The position numbers and the translations under genes were made by a program. The notes beneath the pieces are model-generated. The model saw only the letters and a list, made by a program, of their open reading frames with translations, ran no database searches and was not told the DNA's origin. Of a DNA stretch of 23,150 nt, positions 1-7,318 are shown piece by piece (positions within the stretch are counted from its first letter, which is position 1; each line of letters opens with the position of its first letter). The stretch is from the NCBI GenBank assembly GCA_964654535.1, contig CAZZIZ010000029.1:1-23150 (forward strand), written 5' to 3'. This DNA is from CAZZIZ01 sp964654535 (lineage in GTDB: Bacteria > Bacteroidota > Bacteroidia > Chitinophagales > UBA2359).

Positions 1-28
1 ACTGAATCGTTGGAATAACGGCTTAACT

Positions 29-140
29 TAATGACATTGGGGGCACGCCCAAATAATGACCTTAAACAGACCCGAAACCAGCATAAAACCTACGCTTTTC
101 CTTAAAAATCCTTAATTCCTTAATAATGGACATTGGGGCA
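29..140. repeat. Pair of imperfect 17-base direct repeats upstream of the DUF4175 gene
   Basis: Bases 29-45 (TAATGACATTGGGGGCA) and 124-140 (TAATGGACATTGGGGCA) differ only by the position of one G. They lie in the 208-base stretch before the first gene. No coding region, tRNA or terminator is recognised in this stretch. The repeat could be a regulatory site or chance; nothing else supports a function. Confidence 0.3.
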
Positions 141-170
141 TTTTCTCGGCAAGATTGGCAACATTTGGGC

Positions 171-178
171 TAAATTTG
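171..178 (+). promoter_or_regulatory. Putative Bacteroidota -7 box upstream of the DUF4175 gene
   Basis: TAAATTTG at this site is an exact match to the Bacteroidota -7 consensus TAnnTTTG and lies about 30 bases before the ATG at 209. No TTG sits at the expected distance for the -33 element; the nearest is 13 bases upstream, which is too close. The call therefore rests on the -7 match alone. Confidence 0.3.
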
Positions 179-208
179 GGTTTAGCTAATTAGGTTACAA
201 TAGGCAGA

Positions 209-3200
209 ATGACAAGCAATTACGATTTACTGATTTCCAAACTCGACCAGTTCACCCGCAAGTTCTATCTGAACAAATTAATTCGCGGTGTACTCTACTT
301 TTTGGGTTTGGCGATTGCGCTCTTCTTGCTGGTCAATTTGTTGGAGCATTATTTCTACTTCACGACCACTGTTCGTAAGGTTTTGTTCTACGGTGGGATT
401 GCTGCCATTGCTGTGGCTGGCTTTTTCTGGGTGCTCAAACCTTTGATGCACTACTTCAAACTCGGTAAGGTTATTTCGCACGAACAGGCTTCGTCGATTA
501 TCGGTGAGCACTTCACGGACGTGAAGGATAAGTTGCTGAATATTTTACAACTGCGTAACAACAATCCTTACGGCTCAAAAGAGTTGATTGAAGCGAGTAT
601 CTCGCAAAAAATTGACGGTATTAAGTTGGTGCCTTTTAGACAGGCGATTAACTTGGGTCAGAACAAGCGCTACATTAAATACGCGGTGGTGCCTTTGTTT
701 TTGTTCTTGGCGGTGGCTTATATTTTCCCAAACCTGATAAGCGGCAGTACCGAGCGTTTGATTAATAACGATGTGGAGTACGCTCGCGCTGCGCCTTTTG
801 CTTTTTCTATTGAGGACAAGAAGATGGAGGTGGTTCAATACGAGGATTACTTGCTGGATATAAACGTTGCGGGTATTCAGTTGCCGGATGAGGCTTTCAT
901 ACACATCAATAACTTCCCTTACAAGCTTAAGAAAGTAAGTGCGAATCAGTTTGCTTATAAGTTTAACAAAGTTCAAAAGGACACGGAGTTCTTTTTTGAG
1001 TCGGGCGGTATTAAGTCGGAGAATTTTGTGTTGAACATTATTCCAAAGCCTTCTATTATTGACTTTTCTGCTTTCTTGGATTACCCTTCTTACTTGGGTA
1101 AGAAAGATGAGCAAACCAATAACACTGGTGATATGGTGGTTCCTGCTGGAACGAAGATTCGCTGGGACTTCCAGGCTGAGAATACAGATGCTTTGGATAT
1201 TCGTTTTGAAAAGGGCGATACTTTGATTCCAACTACGCGCTCGGGTAAAACCGATTTTACTTACTCGCGTCGTATGTACCGCGATAACCGCTACACCATC
1301 TACGTTTCCAACGATCGCTTGGTGAAGGCGGATTCTATTTCTTATATGATTGGCGTGAAGCCAGATTTATATCCTTCTATTTCTGTTCAGGAGTTTCGTG
1401 ATAGTACGGACAACAAGTCGCTCTACTTTTTGGGCGATGCTTCTGATGATTATGGTGTGAAGAACATCAATTTCGTTTATGAGGTTAAGGGCGACGATAC
1501 GCAAGCGGGTACTCGTGGTTCGGCGCTGGTAGAACAAGACTTGAATAAAGTTGCGGCTAAGTATTCTTATACCTGGGATTTGATTGAGCTGGGTTTACAA
1601 CCTGGCGCTAAGTTGACTTACTTCTTTGAGGTTTGGGACAATGATGGCGTTTCGGGATCGAAAGTTAGTCGTAGTCAGGTAATGGCTTATGAGCTTCCTA
1701 CGGTAGACGAAATGAAGGAAGAGGTGGAGATTGGTAAGGAAGAGTTGAAGGACGAACTGCAAGCTGCACTGGACGAAACGAAAGAGCTTCAAGAAGAACT
1801 GAAAGAGGTTCAGGAGAAGATGATCGATAAAGAGGAGATGAGCTGGCAAGACAAGGAGCAGGTGCAGAAGATGATCGATAAGCACAAGAACTTGCAGGAG
1901 AAGTTGGAGAATTCTCAGGAGAAGATGCAGCAGAATATGATGAAACAAGATGAGTTTCAGGAGTTTTCTGAGCAGACACAAGAGAAGCGCGAGCAATTGC
2001 AGAAGCTAATGGATGAGTTGCTGACTGATGAGATGAAGGAGATGCTCAAGAAAATGGAGGAATTGCTGGAAGAAGCTAGCGATGAGGAAATGATGGAGGA
2101 GCTCGAGGATATGGAAATGACTGAGGAGCAATTGGAAAAAGAGCTTGATCGTATGATGGAGTTGATGAAGCAACTCGAGTTTGAGGAAAAGATAGAAGAG
2201 ACGATTCAGGAATTGGAAGAGTTGGCGGAAGAGCAAAAAGATTTGGGAGAGCAAACCGAAAACGATGAGTCCGGTGATTTAGAGGAAGAGAAAAAAGAGC
2301 AAGAAGAAATTAGCGAAGAGTTTGAGGAGATAAAAGAAGACCTAGAGGAGCTGGAAGAAATGAATGAGGAGCTCGGTAATAAGGACGATGGATTGCAAGA
2401 GTCTCAGGAAGAGGCGGAAGAGGTAAGCGAAGAGCAGGAGGAGAGTATGGAGCAGATGGAGGAGCAGGAAAATCAGAAGGCTGGTCAATCGCAGAAAAAG
2501 GCTGGAGAGAAGATGCAGAAGATGGCTGAGTCGATGAAGGCTATGCAGCAGCAAATGCAGCAAGAACAGCAGGGAGAAGATATGCAGGCGATTCGTCAGT
2601 TGCTCGAGAACTTAATCGCGATGTCGCTCGACCAAGAGCGCGTTATGGACGAGTTTAAGGGAACGAGCGTAAACAATCCTGGTTATGTGCCTTTGGTACA
2701 GGAGCAGTACAAATTGAAAGATGATTTCCAGATAGTACAGGATAGTTTGGTGGCTTTGAGTAAGCGAGTTTTCCAAATTGAGTCTTTCTTGTTGAAAGAG
2801 CTTGGGGAGATTAATCAGAATATTAATTCTAGTATCGATTCATTTGAAGATCGTAAGATTGGGCCGGCTACGGTGAACCAGCAATACGTAATGACCAGTT
2901 TGAATAACGTGGCGCTAATGCTTTCTGAAACGCTGGAACAAATGCAGCAGCAGATGGAGCAGGGTATGCCCGGAAATGGAATGTGCAATAAGCCTGGTGG
3001 TACCGGTTCTGGTATGAGTGGTTTGAAGAAGATGCAGCAAAAGCTGAACGAGTCCATTGAAAAAATGCTAGGCGAAAAAGGCGGTGGCAAAAAGCCAGGA
3101 GCTAAGCCAGGTGAAAAAGGCGGAGGCGGCGGAATGAGTAAGGAACTCGCCAAAGCTGCACAGCAGCAGGCTGCGATACGCGACGCCATACGTAAAATGA

Positions 3201-3559
3201 ACCAAGAGCAAAACAAGGATGGCAAAGGCGACTTAGGCGATCTGGAGAAGTTGATGCAGGAAATGGAGGAGACTGAAACTGATCTTGTAAATAGGAAGAT
3301 AACTGCAGAACTATTGAAGCGCCAGAATGAGATAATGGTGAAGCTTTTGGAAGCTGAGAAAGCCGAGCGTGAGCGAGGCTTTGAGGAGAAGCGAGAGGCA
3401 GAAACCGCCAGAGAAAAGGTGCGCAATATTCCACCCGAAATAGAGGAATATCTCAAGAAGAGAAACGCGGAAGTCGAGCTATATCGTACTGTTCCACCGG
3501 AACTGCAGCCTTATTATAGAGCCTTGGTGCAGAAGTATTTCGAGTCTATAAACTTCTGA
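209..3559 (+). CDS. DUF4175 family membrane protein with very long acidic coiled coil
   Basis: A 1116-residue protein of the DUF4175 type found in Bacteroidota; its biochemical role is unknown to me. Two hydrophobic segments lie near residues 24-50 and 57-80 and a third near 155-175, so the N-terminus is membrane-embedded. A region of about 330 residues follows, rich in beta structure and probably extracytoplasmic. From about residue 500 to 800 the sequence is almost entirely Glu, Lys, Gln, Met and Leu in heptad-like order, which predicts a long coiled coil. Gly/Lys-rich low-complexity linkers lie near 930-1000. The C-terminus again has charged helices and ends in a conserved-looking block (IPPEIEEYLKKRN, then VPPELQPYYRALVQKYF). 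The ATG at 209 gives a sensible membrane N-terminus. It is the first gene of a plus-strand block leading to ybeY, an arrangement I recall from other Bacteroidota. Confidence 0.85.
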   Translation: MTSNYDLLISKLDQFTRKFYLNKLIRGVLYFLGLAIALFLLVNLLEHYFYFTTTVRKVLFYGGIAAIAVAGFFWVLKPLMHYFKLGKVISHEQASSIIGEHFTDVKDKLLNILQLRNNNPYGSKELIEASISQKIDGIKLVPFRQAINLGQNKRYIKYAVVPLFLFLAVAYIFPNLISGSTERLINNDVEYARAAPFAFSIEDKKMEVVQYEDYLLDINVAGIQLPDEAFIHINNFPYKLKKVSANQFAYKFNKVQKDTEFFFESGGIKSENFVLNIIPKPSIIDFSAFLDYPSYLGKKDEQTNNTGDMVVPAGTKIRWDFQAENTDALDIRFEKGDTLIPTTRSGKTDFTYSRRMYRDNRYTIYVSNDRLVKADSISYMIGVKPDLYPSISVQEFRDSTDNKSLYFLGDASDDYGVKNINFVYEVKGDDTQAGTRGSALVEQDLNKVAAKYSYTWDLIELGLQPGAKLTYFFEVWDNDGVSGSKVSRSQVMAYELPTVDEMKEEVEIGKEELKDELQAALDETKELQEELKEVQEKMIDKEEMSWQDKEQVQKMIDKHKNLQEKLENSQEKMQQNMMKQDEFQEFSEQTQEKREQLQKLMDELLTDEMKEMLKKMEELLEEASDEEMMEELEDMEMTEEQLEKELDRMMELMKQLEFEEKIEETIQELEELAEEQKDLGEQTENDESGDLEEEKKEQEEISEEFEEIKEDLEELEEMNEELGNKDDGLQESQEEAEEVSEEQEESMEQMEEQENQKAGQSQKKAGEKMQKMAESMKAMQQQMQQEQQGEDMQAIRQLLENLIAMSLDQERVMDEFKGTSVNNPGYVPLVQEQYKLKDDFQIVQDSLVALSKRVFQIESFLLKELGEINQNINSSIDSFEDRKIGPATVNQQYVMTSLNNVALMLSETLEQMQQQMEQGMPGNGMCNKPGGTGSGMSGLKKMQQKLNESIEKMLGEKGGGKKPGAKPGEKGGGGGMSKELAKAAQQQAAIRDAIRKMNQEQNKDGKGDLGDLEKLMQEMEETETDLVNRKITAELLKRQNEIMVKLLEAEKAERERGFEEKREAETAREKVRNIPPEIEEYLKKRNAEVELYRTVPPELQPYYRALVQKYFESINF

Positions 3560-3597
3560 TTCTAAAGTTATATTTAAGCCTTAAGACGCTGGGAGTC

Positions 3598-3628
3598 TTG
3601 ACGTTAAGAGAAAATTACCTGAACTTTG
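3598..3628 (+). promoter_or_regulatory. Putative Bacteroidota promoter for the ATP-binding protein gene
   Basis: TTG at 3598-3600 and GAACTTTG at 3621-3628 are separated by 20 bases. This fits the Bacteroidota pattern TTG-N(17-23)-TAnnTTTG with one mismatch in the -7 box. The pair lies in the 116-base gap before the gene at 3676, so that gene and ybeY may have their own transcript start. Confidence 0.4.
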
Positions 3629-3675
3629 TGTTATTGGCAATCTAGTATTAATTTACAGCCGAGGAGAACGAACGA

Positions 3676-4083
3676 ATGCGCACAACTGACTCACTAAGTC
3701 TTACACTTACTTCTGATCCAAATAACCTTGCAAGGCTAGAGCCTTTTGTAAGGGATTTGAGCTTACGACACGGTCTGAGCTCCACTCAATCGCACGATAT
3801 ATTGCTCTGTTTAACCGAAGCCGTTATAAACGGTATAAAGCACGGTAATGCTTATAACCCTCGTAAGAAAGTGAGTATCCGCTGCCAGTGCATTAGCGAC
3901 AAGCTTAAGGTTACAGTAACCGACGAAGGGCAGGGGTTTGACTTCTCTCGTTTACCTGATCCTACTCAGGAGCGTAATCTTATGGAGCCAGGAGGTAGAG
4001 GCGTGCACATAATGCGGCACTTGGCTGATAACTTCGACTACGAAGAGGACGGCCGCACGGTGCAAATGCACTTCAATTACTAG
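3676..4083 (+). CDS. RsbW-like ATP-binding protein (anti-sigma factor / serine kinase fold)
   Basis: A 135-residue single-domain protein of the HATPase_c_2 (GHKL) type, the fold of the anti-sigma kinases RsbW and SpoIIAB. The N-box is visible as E48, N52 and H56-G57-N58. The G1 box is DEGQGFD at 83-89 and the glycine-rich G2 box is GGRGVHIM at 106-113. Length and motifs are complete, so ATP binding is expected. Whether it phosphorylates an anti-anti-sigma protein or binds a sigma factor cannot be read from the sequence, and no STAS-domain partner lies in the window. A purine-rich GAGGAG about ten bases before the ATG is a better Shine-Dalgarno than most genes here have. It precedes ybeY by only 22 bases, so the two are probably cotranscribed. 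Confidence 0.88.
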   Translation: MRTTDSLSLTLTSDPNNLARLEPFVRDLSLRHGLSSTQSHDILLCLTEAVINGIKHGNAYNPRKKVSIRCQCISDKLKVTVTDEGQGFDFSRLPDPTQERNLMEPGGRGVHIMRHLADNFDYEEDGRTVQMHFNY

Positions 4084-4105
4084 CCGCGACTTAGTTCAAG
4101 CTGGC

Positions 4106-4534
4106 TTGCCCATTTACTTTCATAGCGAATCACCCATTACTTTCAATTTAGGAGCAAAGCGTAAGCATAAGGCTTGGCTAAAGAATCTTATCGAGGCTTC
4201 GGACTTTTCTCTGGGCGATATCAATGTTGTTTTTTGCAATGATGATTATCTCTTGGAAGTCAACCGCGAACATTTAAAACACGATTATTACACAGACATC
4301 ATCACCTTCGATTATTGCGAGGATGGTATTGTTAGCGGAGACTTGTTCATCAGTGTAGACAGAGTAAAGGATAATGCTGCTCAAATGGATGCGCCTTGGC
4401 TAGACGAGCTTCGACGAGTAATGGTACACGGCGTCTTGCACTTTATTGGCTTAAGCGATAAGTCGCCCAAACAGAAAAAGGAAATGCGCGCTGCAGAAAA
4501 TGATGCCCTCAAAAAATTGTCTGCTATCTTGTAG
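4106..4534 (+). CDS. ybeY: Endoribonuclease YbeY, rRNA maturation factor
   Basis: A 142-residue zinc-dependent endoribonuclease of the UPF0054 family, which takes part in 16S rRNA 3'-end maturation and ribosome quality control. The catalytic block is H108-G-V-L-H112-F-I-G. Two histidines of the usual H-x3-H-x5-H triad are present, while the third zinc ligand position is D118, as I recall for YbeY from Bacteroidota. The conserved TDIITFDY motif is at 63-70. The start is TTG at 4106: the open frame extends further upstream only through non-initiator codons, and this start gives an N-terminus like that of related proteins (short, with a charged helix at about 18-32). It lies 22 bases after the RsbW-like gene and 3 bases before the next gene, so it is in an operon. 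Replacement of the third His by Asp is the only odd feature. Confidence 0.93.
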   Translation: MPIYFHSESPITFNLGAKRKHKAWLKNLIEASDFSLGDINVVFCNDDYLLEVNREHLKHDYYTDIITFDYCEDGIVSGDLFISVDRVKDNAAQMDAPWLDELRRVMVHGVLHFIGLSDKSPKQKKEMRAAENDALKKLSAIL

Positions 4535-4537
4535 ACA

Positions 4538-5302
4538 ATGTTTCCTGGATTTAGGTTTTGTTTTCTCTTTTGCTGTGCTGTTGCGCTAAGCGTGGGCTGC
4601 ACTAAATCGAAACCTGTTACTTCTACAGTCGCTGAAAAGCCAGATTTGGAAATAGACCCGGACGAATCCTGCGAACTGGCTTATCAAGTTTTGTTTCTCG
4701 AAGAAGATTTAGGATTCACTTCTACTCCTGAGGTTTGGGGAAAACTAGATCAGATATTAGACTTGACTCCCAGTTATGCTTATCACGATTCTTTGAGTGC
4801 TGATGCAAAGCAGGAATTGCTCGCGCAATTTGAAACACACCTGAACGATCAGCGGAAACTAATCGACGAGTACCACAATGTTTTAAGTATATGTTTGCAA
4901 TGGGGCATTTACGATTGCGATATCAACTCAATTCTATTTTACAGTTGGGGGCAGCGTTGGGATATTCCCATTGATATTCACTTGTTTCCAAAACATATGA
5001 GCGTGAGCTTGCCAAGTGATGAGGGAGCAATCTTTTGGGAAACCACTTTGAATAAATCGGTTGGTATAGAGTACTACCGAAAGCGATATAAATTCGATGC
5101 TTCAAACGAGATTTATAATCGTGCGCTTAGTGCGCAGGAGATTCAGGCAGTTGCATACTTTAATGTTGCTAAGGAATACTACGATCGCGATTATCATTAT
5201 CGGGGGATGGTTTTATTGGAGTATGTTAATGAGGTATTTCCTGAATGGGAATTGCCTTGTGATTTAATGAATGGCTTGGATATAGTCGGGGATGAGTGTT
5301 GA
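4538..5302 (+). CDS. Putative lipoprotein of unknown function
   Basis: A 254-residue protein that I do not recognise. The N-terminus is a hydrophobic signal ending in a lipobox (LSVGC, Cys at residue 21) followed by a Ser/Thr/Lys-rich linker. This predicts an acylated, membrane-anchored protein exported by the Sec/Lsp route. The mature part is acidic and aromatic, mixed helical, with several Cys (for example in the CLQWGIYDCD segment), and has no motif I can name. The ATG begins 3 bases after the ybeY stop, so translation is probably coupled to ybeY. The gene ends 18 bases before the first copy of the hairpin repeat at 5320. In related genomes I would expect mnmG near ybeY; it is not present here. 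Confidence 0.7.
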   Translation: MFPGFRFCFLFCCAVALSVGCTKSKPVTSTVAEKPDLEIDPDESCELAYQVLFLEEDLGFTSTPEVWGKLDQILDLTPSYAYHDSLSADAKQELLAQFETHLNDQRKLIDEYHNVLSICLQWGIYDCDINSILFYSWGQRWDIPIDIHLFPKHMSVSLPSDEGAIFWETTLNKSVGIEYYRKRYKFDASNEIYNRALSAQEIQAVAYFNVAKEYYDRDYHYRGMVLLEYVNEVFPEWELPCDLMNGLDIVGDEC

Positions 5303-5319
5303 GGTTTTTGATGTAGAGG

Positions 5320-5449
5320 ACGTGGGCGACTACAAGTCGCCGGTTAATGCATTCCGACTGAAAGTCGGAACGATAAGTGGCGTAAATCGTTCCGACTTTC
5401 AGTCGGAATGCATATAGGGACGAATGCAGTCGTCAAACGCTATGTACAT
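5320..5449. repeat. REP-like hairpin element, copy 1 of a direct repeat flanking the transposase gene
   Basis: This 130-base element is nearly identical to 6112-6243. Three foldable parts are visible. The first is a 7-bp stem with 3-base loop at 5325-5341 (GGCGACT-ACA-AGTCGCC). The second is a perfect 28-bp inverted repeat with arms 5347-5374 and 5386-5413 and an 11-base loop; within each arm an 8-bp mini-hairpin with the same CGACT-NNN-AGTCG core can also form. The third is a 5-bp stem at 5419-5434. It starts 18 bases after the lipoprotein gene. Hairpins beside a Y1 transposase are the usual substrate of REP-associated tyrosine transposases. There is no T-tract after the stem, so it is not a standard terminator. 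Confidence 0.85.
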
Positions 5450-5471
5450 CAGACGCAATGAAAATAACGCC

Positions 5472-6029
5472 TTACAAAAAAACAATATCTACTAATGACT
5501 CACCGTCCGCATACGCTGCCGCCGAACTATAGACATAATCCTCAGCCTTGTATACAATGCCTTGCTTGACTGGGTTTTCGTGAATATAATCTAGTTTGTC
5601 TTGTGCTTTGATAATTACACCATCGCATTCCTCTCCGTGATAACCCGCTTGCCAGACTCGATATTTGTGTTTCGAACTTCCTTTTAACCCTTTATCCAGT
5701 TCATAAGCAAATCGATCAAGAATCCATTCTCTGCTTTCAATACCGCTGCTTACACTGCTAGAAAGCTGTTTAGAAGTATGGGTTTTAAAATCTCTGATTA
5801 TATCGTTTTGAAAAGAGCCTTCTTTAGAGGAGATAAGTAAGTGTAAATGATTAGTCATTAGAACCCAGCCGAAAATGACAAGACCTTTGTTTTTGACGCA
5901 GAAGTTCAATGAATCGACGATGATATTCTTGTAATCAGGTCGAGTAAATAAATCTATCCAGCTAACAATTGTGAAGGTTACAAAATGTAAAGCTTCATTG
6001 TTTCTGATTAGGAATCGGTCGCCGGGCAT
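5472..6029 (-). CDS. REP-associated tyrosine transposase (RAYT, Y1_Tnp / IS200-like HUH nuclease)
   Basis: A 185-residue protein of the Y1 transposase superfamily, RAYT branch. These enzymes nick and join single-stranded DNA at hairpins through a tyrosine-DNA bond. The HUH metal-binding motif is H61-L-H63 in the block WVLMTNHLHLL. The catalytic tyrosine is most likely Y148 in DYIHENPVKQG, the signature segment of this family. Length and both motifs are intact, so the enzyme could be active. It is transcribed against its neighbours and lies between two direct copies of a structured repeat. The stop is 22 bases from copy 1 and the start 82 bases from copy 2. The ATG at 6029 gives a typical N-terminus with HFVTFTIV at 15-22. 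Such genes are usually single-copy and domesticated rather than self-mobilising, which fits but is not proven here. Confidence 0.92.
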   Translation of the reverse strand: MPGDRFLIRNNEALHFVTFTIVSWIDLFTRPDYKNIIVDSLNFCVKNKGLVIFGWVLMTNHLHLLISSKEGSFQNDIIRDFKTHTSKQLSSSVSSGIESREWILDRFAYELDKGLKGSSKHKYRVWQAGYHGEECDGVIIKAQDKLDYIHENPVKQGIVYKAEDYVYSSAAAYADGESLVDIVFL

Positions 6030-6111
6030 GTGTTTCGTTTATATGCTAAAAGTATTAATTCTTTTGTGTTTTACGTTTTATTGTGGGATGAAAATTTAGC
6101 TAACGTTGAGT

Positions 6112-6243
6112 ACGTGGGCGACTGCAAGTCGCCGGTTAATGCATTCCGACTGAAAGTCGGAACGATTTAAATCGGAAATATCGTTCCGACTTTCAGTCGG
6201 AATGCATATAGGGACGAATGCAGTCGTCAAACGCTATGCACAT
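6112..6243. repeat. REP-like hairpin element, copy 2 of the direct repeat
   Basis: Same orientation as copy 1, 792 bases downstream. The flanking hairpin at 6117-6133 (GGCGACT-GCA-AGTCGCC) differs from copy 1 only in its loop. The perfect 28-bp arms are at 6139-6166 and 6180-6207 and are identical to copy 1. The central loop (6167-6179) differs in both sequence and length (13 against 11 bases). The right hairpin is at 6213-6228. Identical stems with diverged loops suggest that selection or recent copying acts on the fold. The element ends 49 bases before the aminotransferase start, so it lies in that gene's leader or promoter region. Confidence 0.85.
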
Positions 6244-6292
6244 TACGCTTGTAAGTCCCTGTGATTGACTACCTTAAAAATCAAATAACAGA

Positions 6293-7216
6293 ATGCCAGT
6301 CCACGGAACCCACAACGCCGAACCAGATCAGCGAAATGAAAAAGTGCTCATTTACGTTAATGGAGAATTGTTGCCTCGGAGCAATGCGAAAATCTCCGTA
6401 TTTGACAGTGGTTACTTAGTTGGCGATGGTGTGTGGGAGGCGATGCGCTTACATAAAGGAGTGCTCGTTTTTCTTGAGCAGCACTTAGATCGTTTGTGGC
6501 AAGGAGCTGCGGCAATTGGAATGGATATAAAGATGTCGCGCCAAGAGTTGGTCGAAAAAATTTGGGAAACGTTGAGAGCAAATGAAATGTACGACAATGT
6601 ACACGTGCGCTTTATGTTGACCAGAGGCATAAAGAAAACACCTTCGCAAGATCCTCGGCTAACGATATCTGGACCGAACTTGGTCATTATAGCTGAGCAT
6701 AAGAAAGCTTCTGGCGAAAGCAAAGAAAAAGGAGTTACGCTTTTTACTTCAACGATAAGACGCGGCTCTCCGGACTACCTCGACCCACGTTTAAACTGTC
6801 ACAGCAAACAGCACGAAGTGCAGGCATTGATTCAAGCAATTGAAGCAGGAGCGGACGAAGCATTGATGTTGGACATCAATGGAATGGTAGCAACCTGCAA
6901 CGCTACAAACTTTTTCATAATTACCAATGGCGAGCTCTGGACGAGTACTGGTCAATATTGCATGAATGGGATAACTCGTGCGAACATTATACGCGTTGCT
7001 AATGAAAACGGAATGCCTGTTTTCGAAAAGAATTTTTCACTCACCGATGTTTACAGCGCTGACGAAGCATTTGTGACCGGAACCTTTGGAGGAGTAACGC
7101 CAGTCACTAAAGTAGATGGTCGAACGATAGGAGACGGAAAGTATGGTGAGCTCAGCCGAAGGCTGAGTGAGTGGTATGTTGGCTTGATTGAGCGGGAGGT
7201 GGAGGCAAAAATCTGA
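6293..7216 (+). CDS. Aminotransferase class IV family protein (BCAT / D-amino acid transaminase fold), atypical subgroup
   Basis: A 307-residue PLP enzyme of fold type IV. Family features are the N-terminal VYVNGE-like strand (YVNGELLPR, 21-29), SVFDSGYLVGDGVWE (35-49), a phosphate-binding-type Arg block (RFMLTRG, 106-112), LMLDINGMVATCNATNFF (191-208), GITRANII (226-233) and the C-terminal TGTFGGVTPV (262-271). The only Lys near the expected Schiff-base position is K172 in LNCHSKQHEVQA, displaced by four residues from where an ungapped comparison with typical BCAT puts it. The Glu that normally contacts the PLP ring nitrogen is replaced by T201. I recall related proteins with an HSK and TCN-TNFF pattern, so this may define a subgroup and not a damaged gene. 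Substrate and direction (L-branched-chain, D-amino acid or lyase activity) cannot be decided. The downstream gene is separate. Confidence 0.82.
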   Translation: MPVHGTHNAEPDQRNEKVLIYVNGELLPRSNAKISVFDSGYLVGDGVWEAMRLHKGVLVFLEQHLDRLWQGAAAIGMDIKMSRQELVEKIWETLRANEMYDNVHVRFMLTRGIKKTPSQDPRLTISGPNLVIIAEHKKASGESKEKGVTLFTSTIRRGSPDYLDPRLNCHSKQHEVQALIQAIEAGADEALMLDINGMVATCNATNFFIITNGELWTSTGQYCMNGITRANIIRVANENGMPVFEKNFSLTDVYSADEAFVTGTFGGVTPVTKVDGRTIGDGKYGELSRRLSEWYVGLIEREVEAKI

Positions 7217-7318
7217 TTTTCAATCAAATTTGCTATAAATGTGGATATAATGAATATTGCTAGCAAGGATTTTAACCTTAGTAGAGCTATTATTATATAA
7301 TATCACATTCGCCTTAAT

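Noticed and set aside
575..3456. Several open frames of 70-213 codons on the minus strand inside the DUF4175 gene
   Set aside because: They are Leu-, Phe- or Ser-rich complements of the Glu/Lys/Gln codons of the coiled coil and have no domain features. They are shadows of the real gene.
5347..5413. The 28-bp hairpin as an intrinsic terminator of the ybeY-lipoprotein message
   Set aside because: The stem is strong, but it is followed by CATATAGGGACG with no T-tract on either strand, and the same element occurs upstream of another gene.
5320..6243. CRISPR-like array or a classical insertion sequence with terminal inverted repeats
   Set aside because: There are only two repeat units with a gene between them and no spacers. 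The copies are direct, not inverted, and the enzyme is an HUH nuclease, which does not use terminal inverted repeats.
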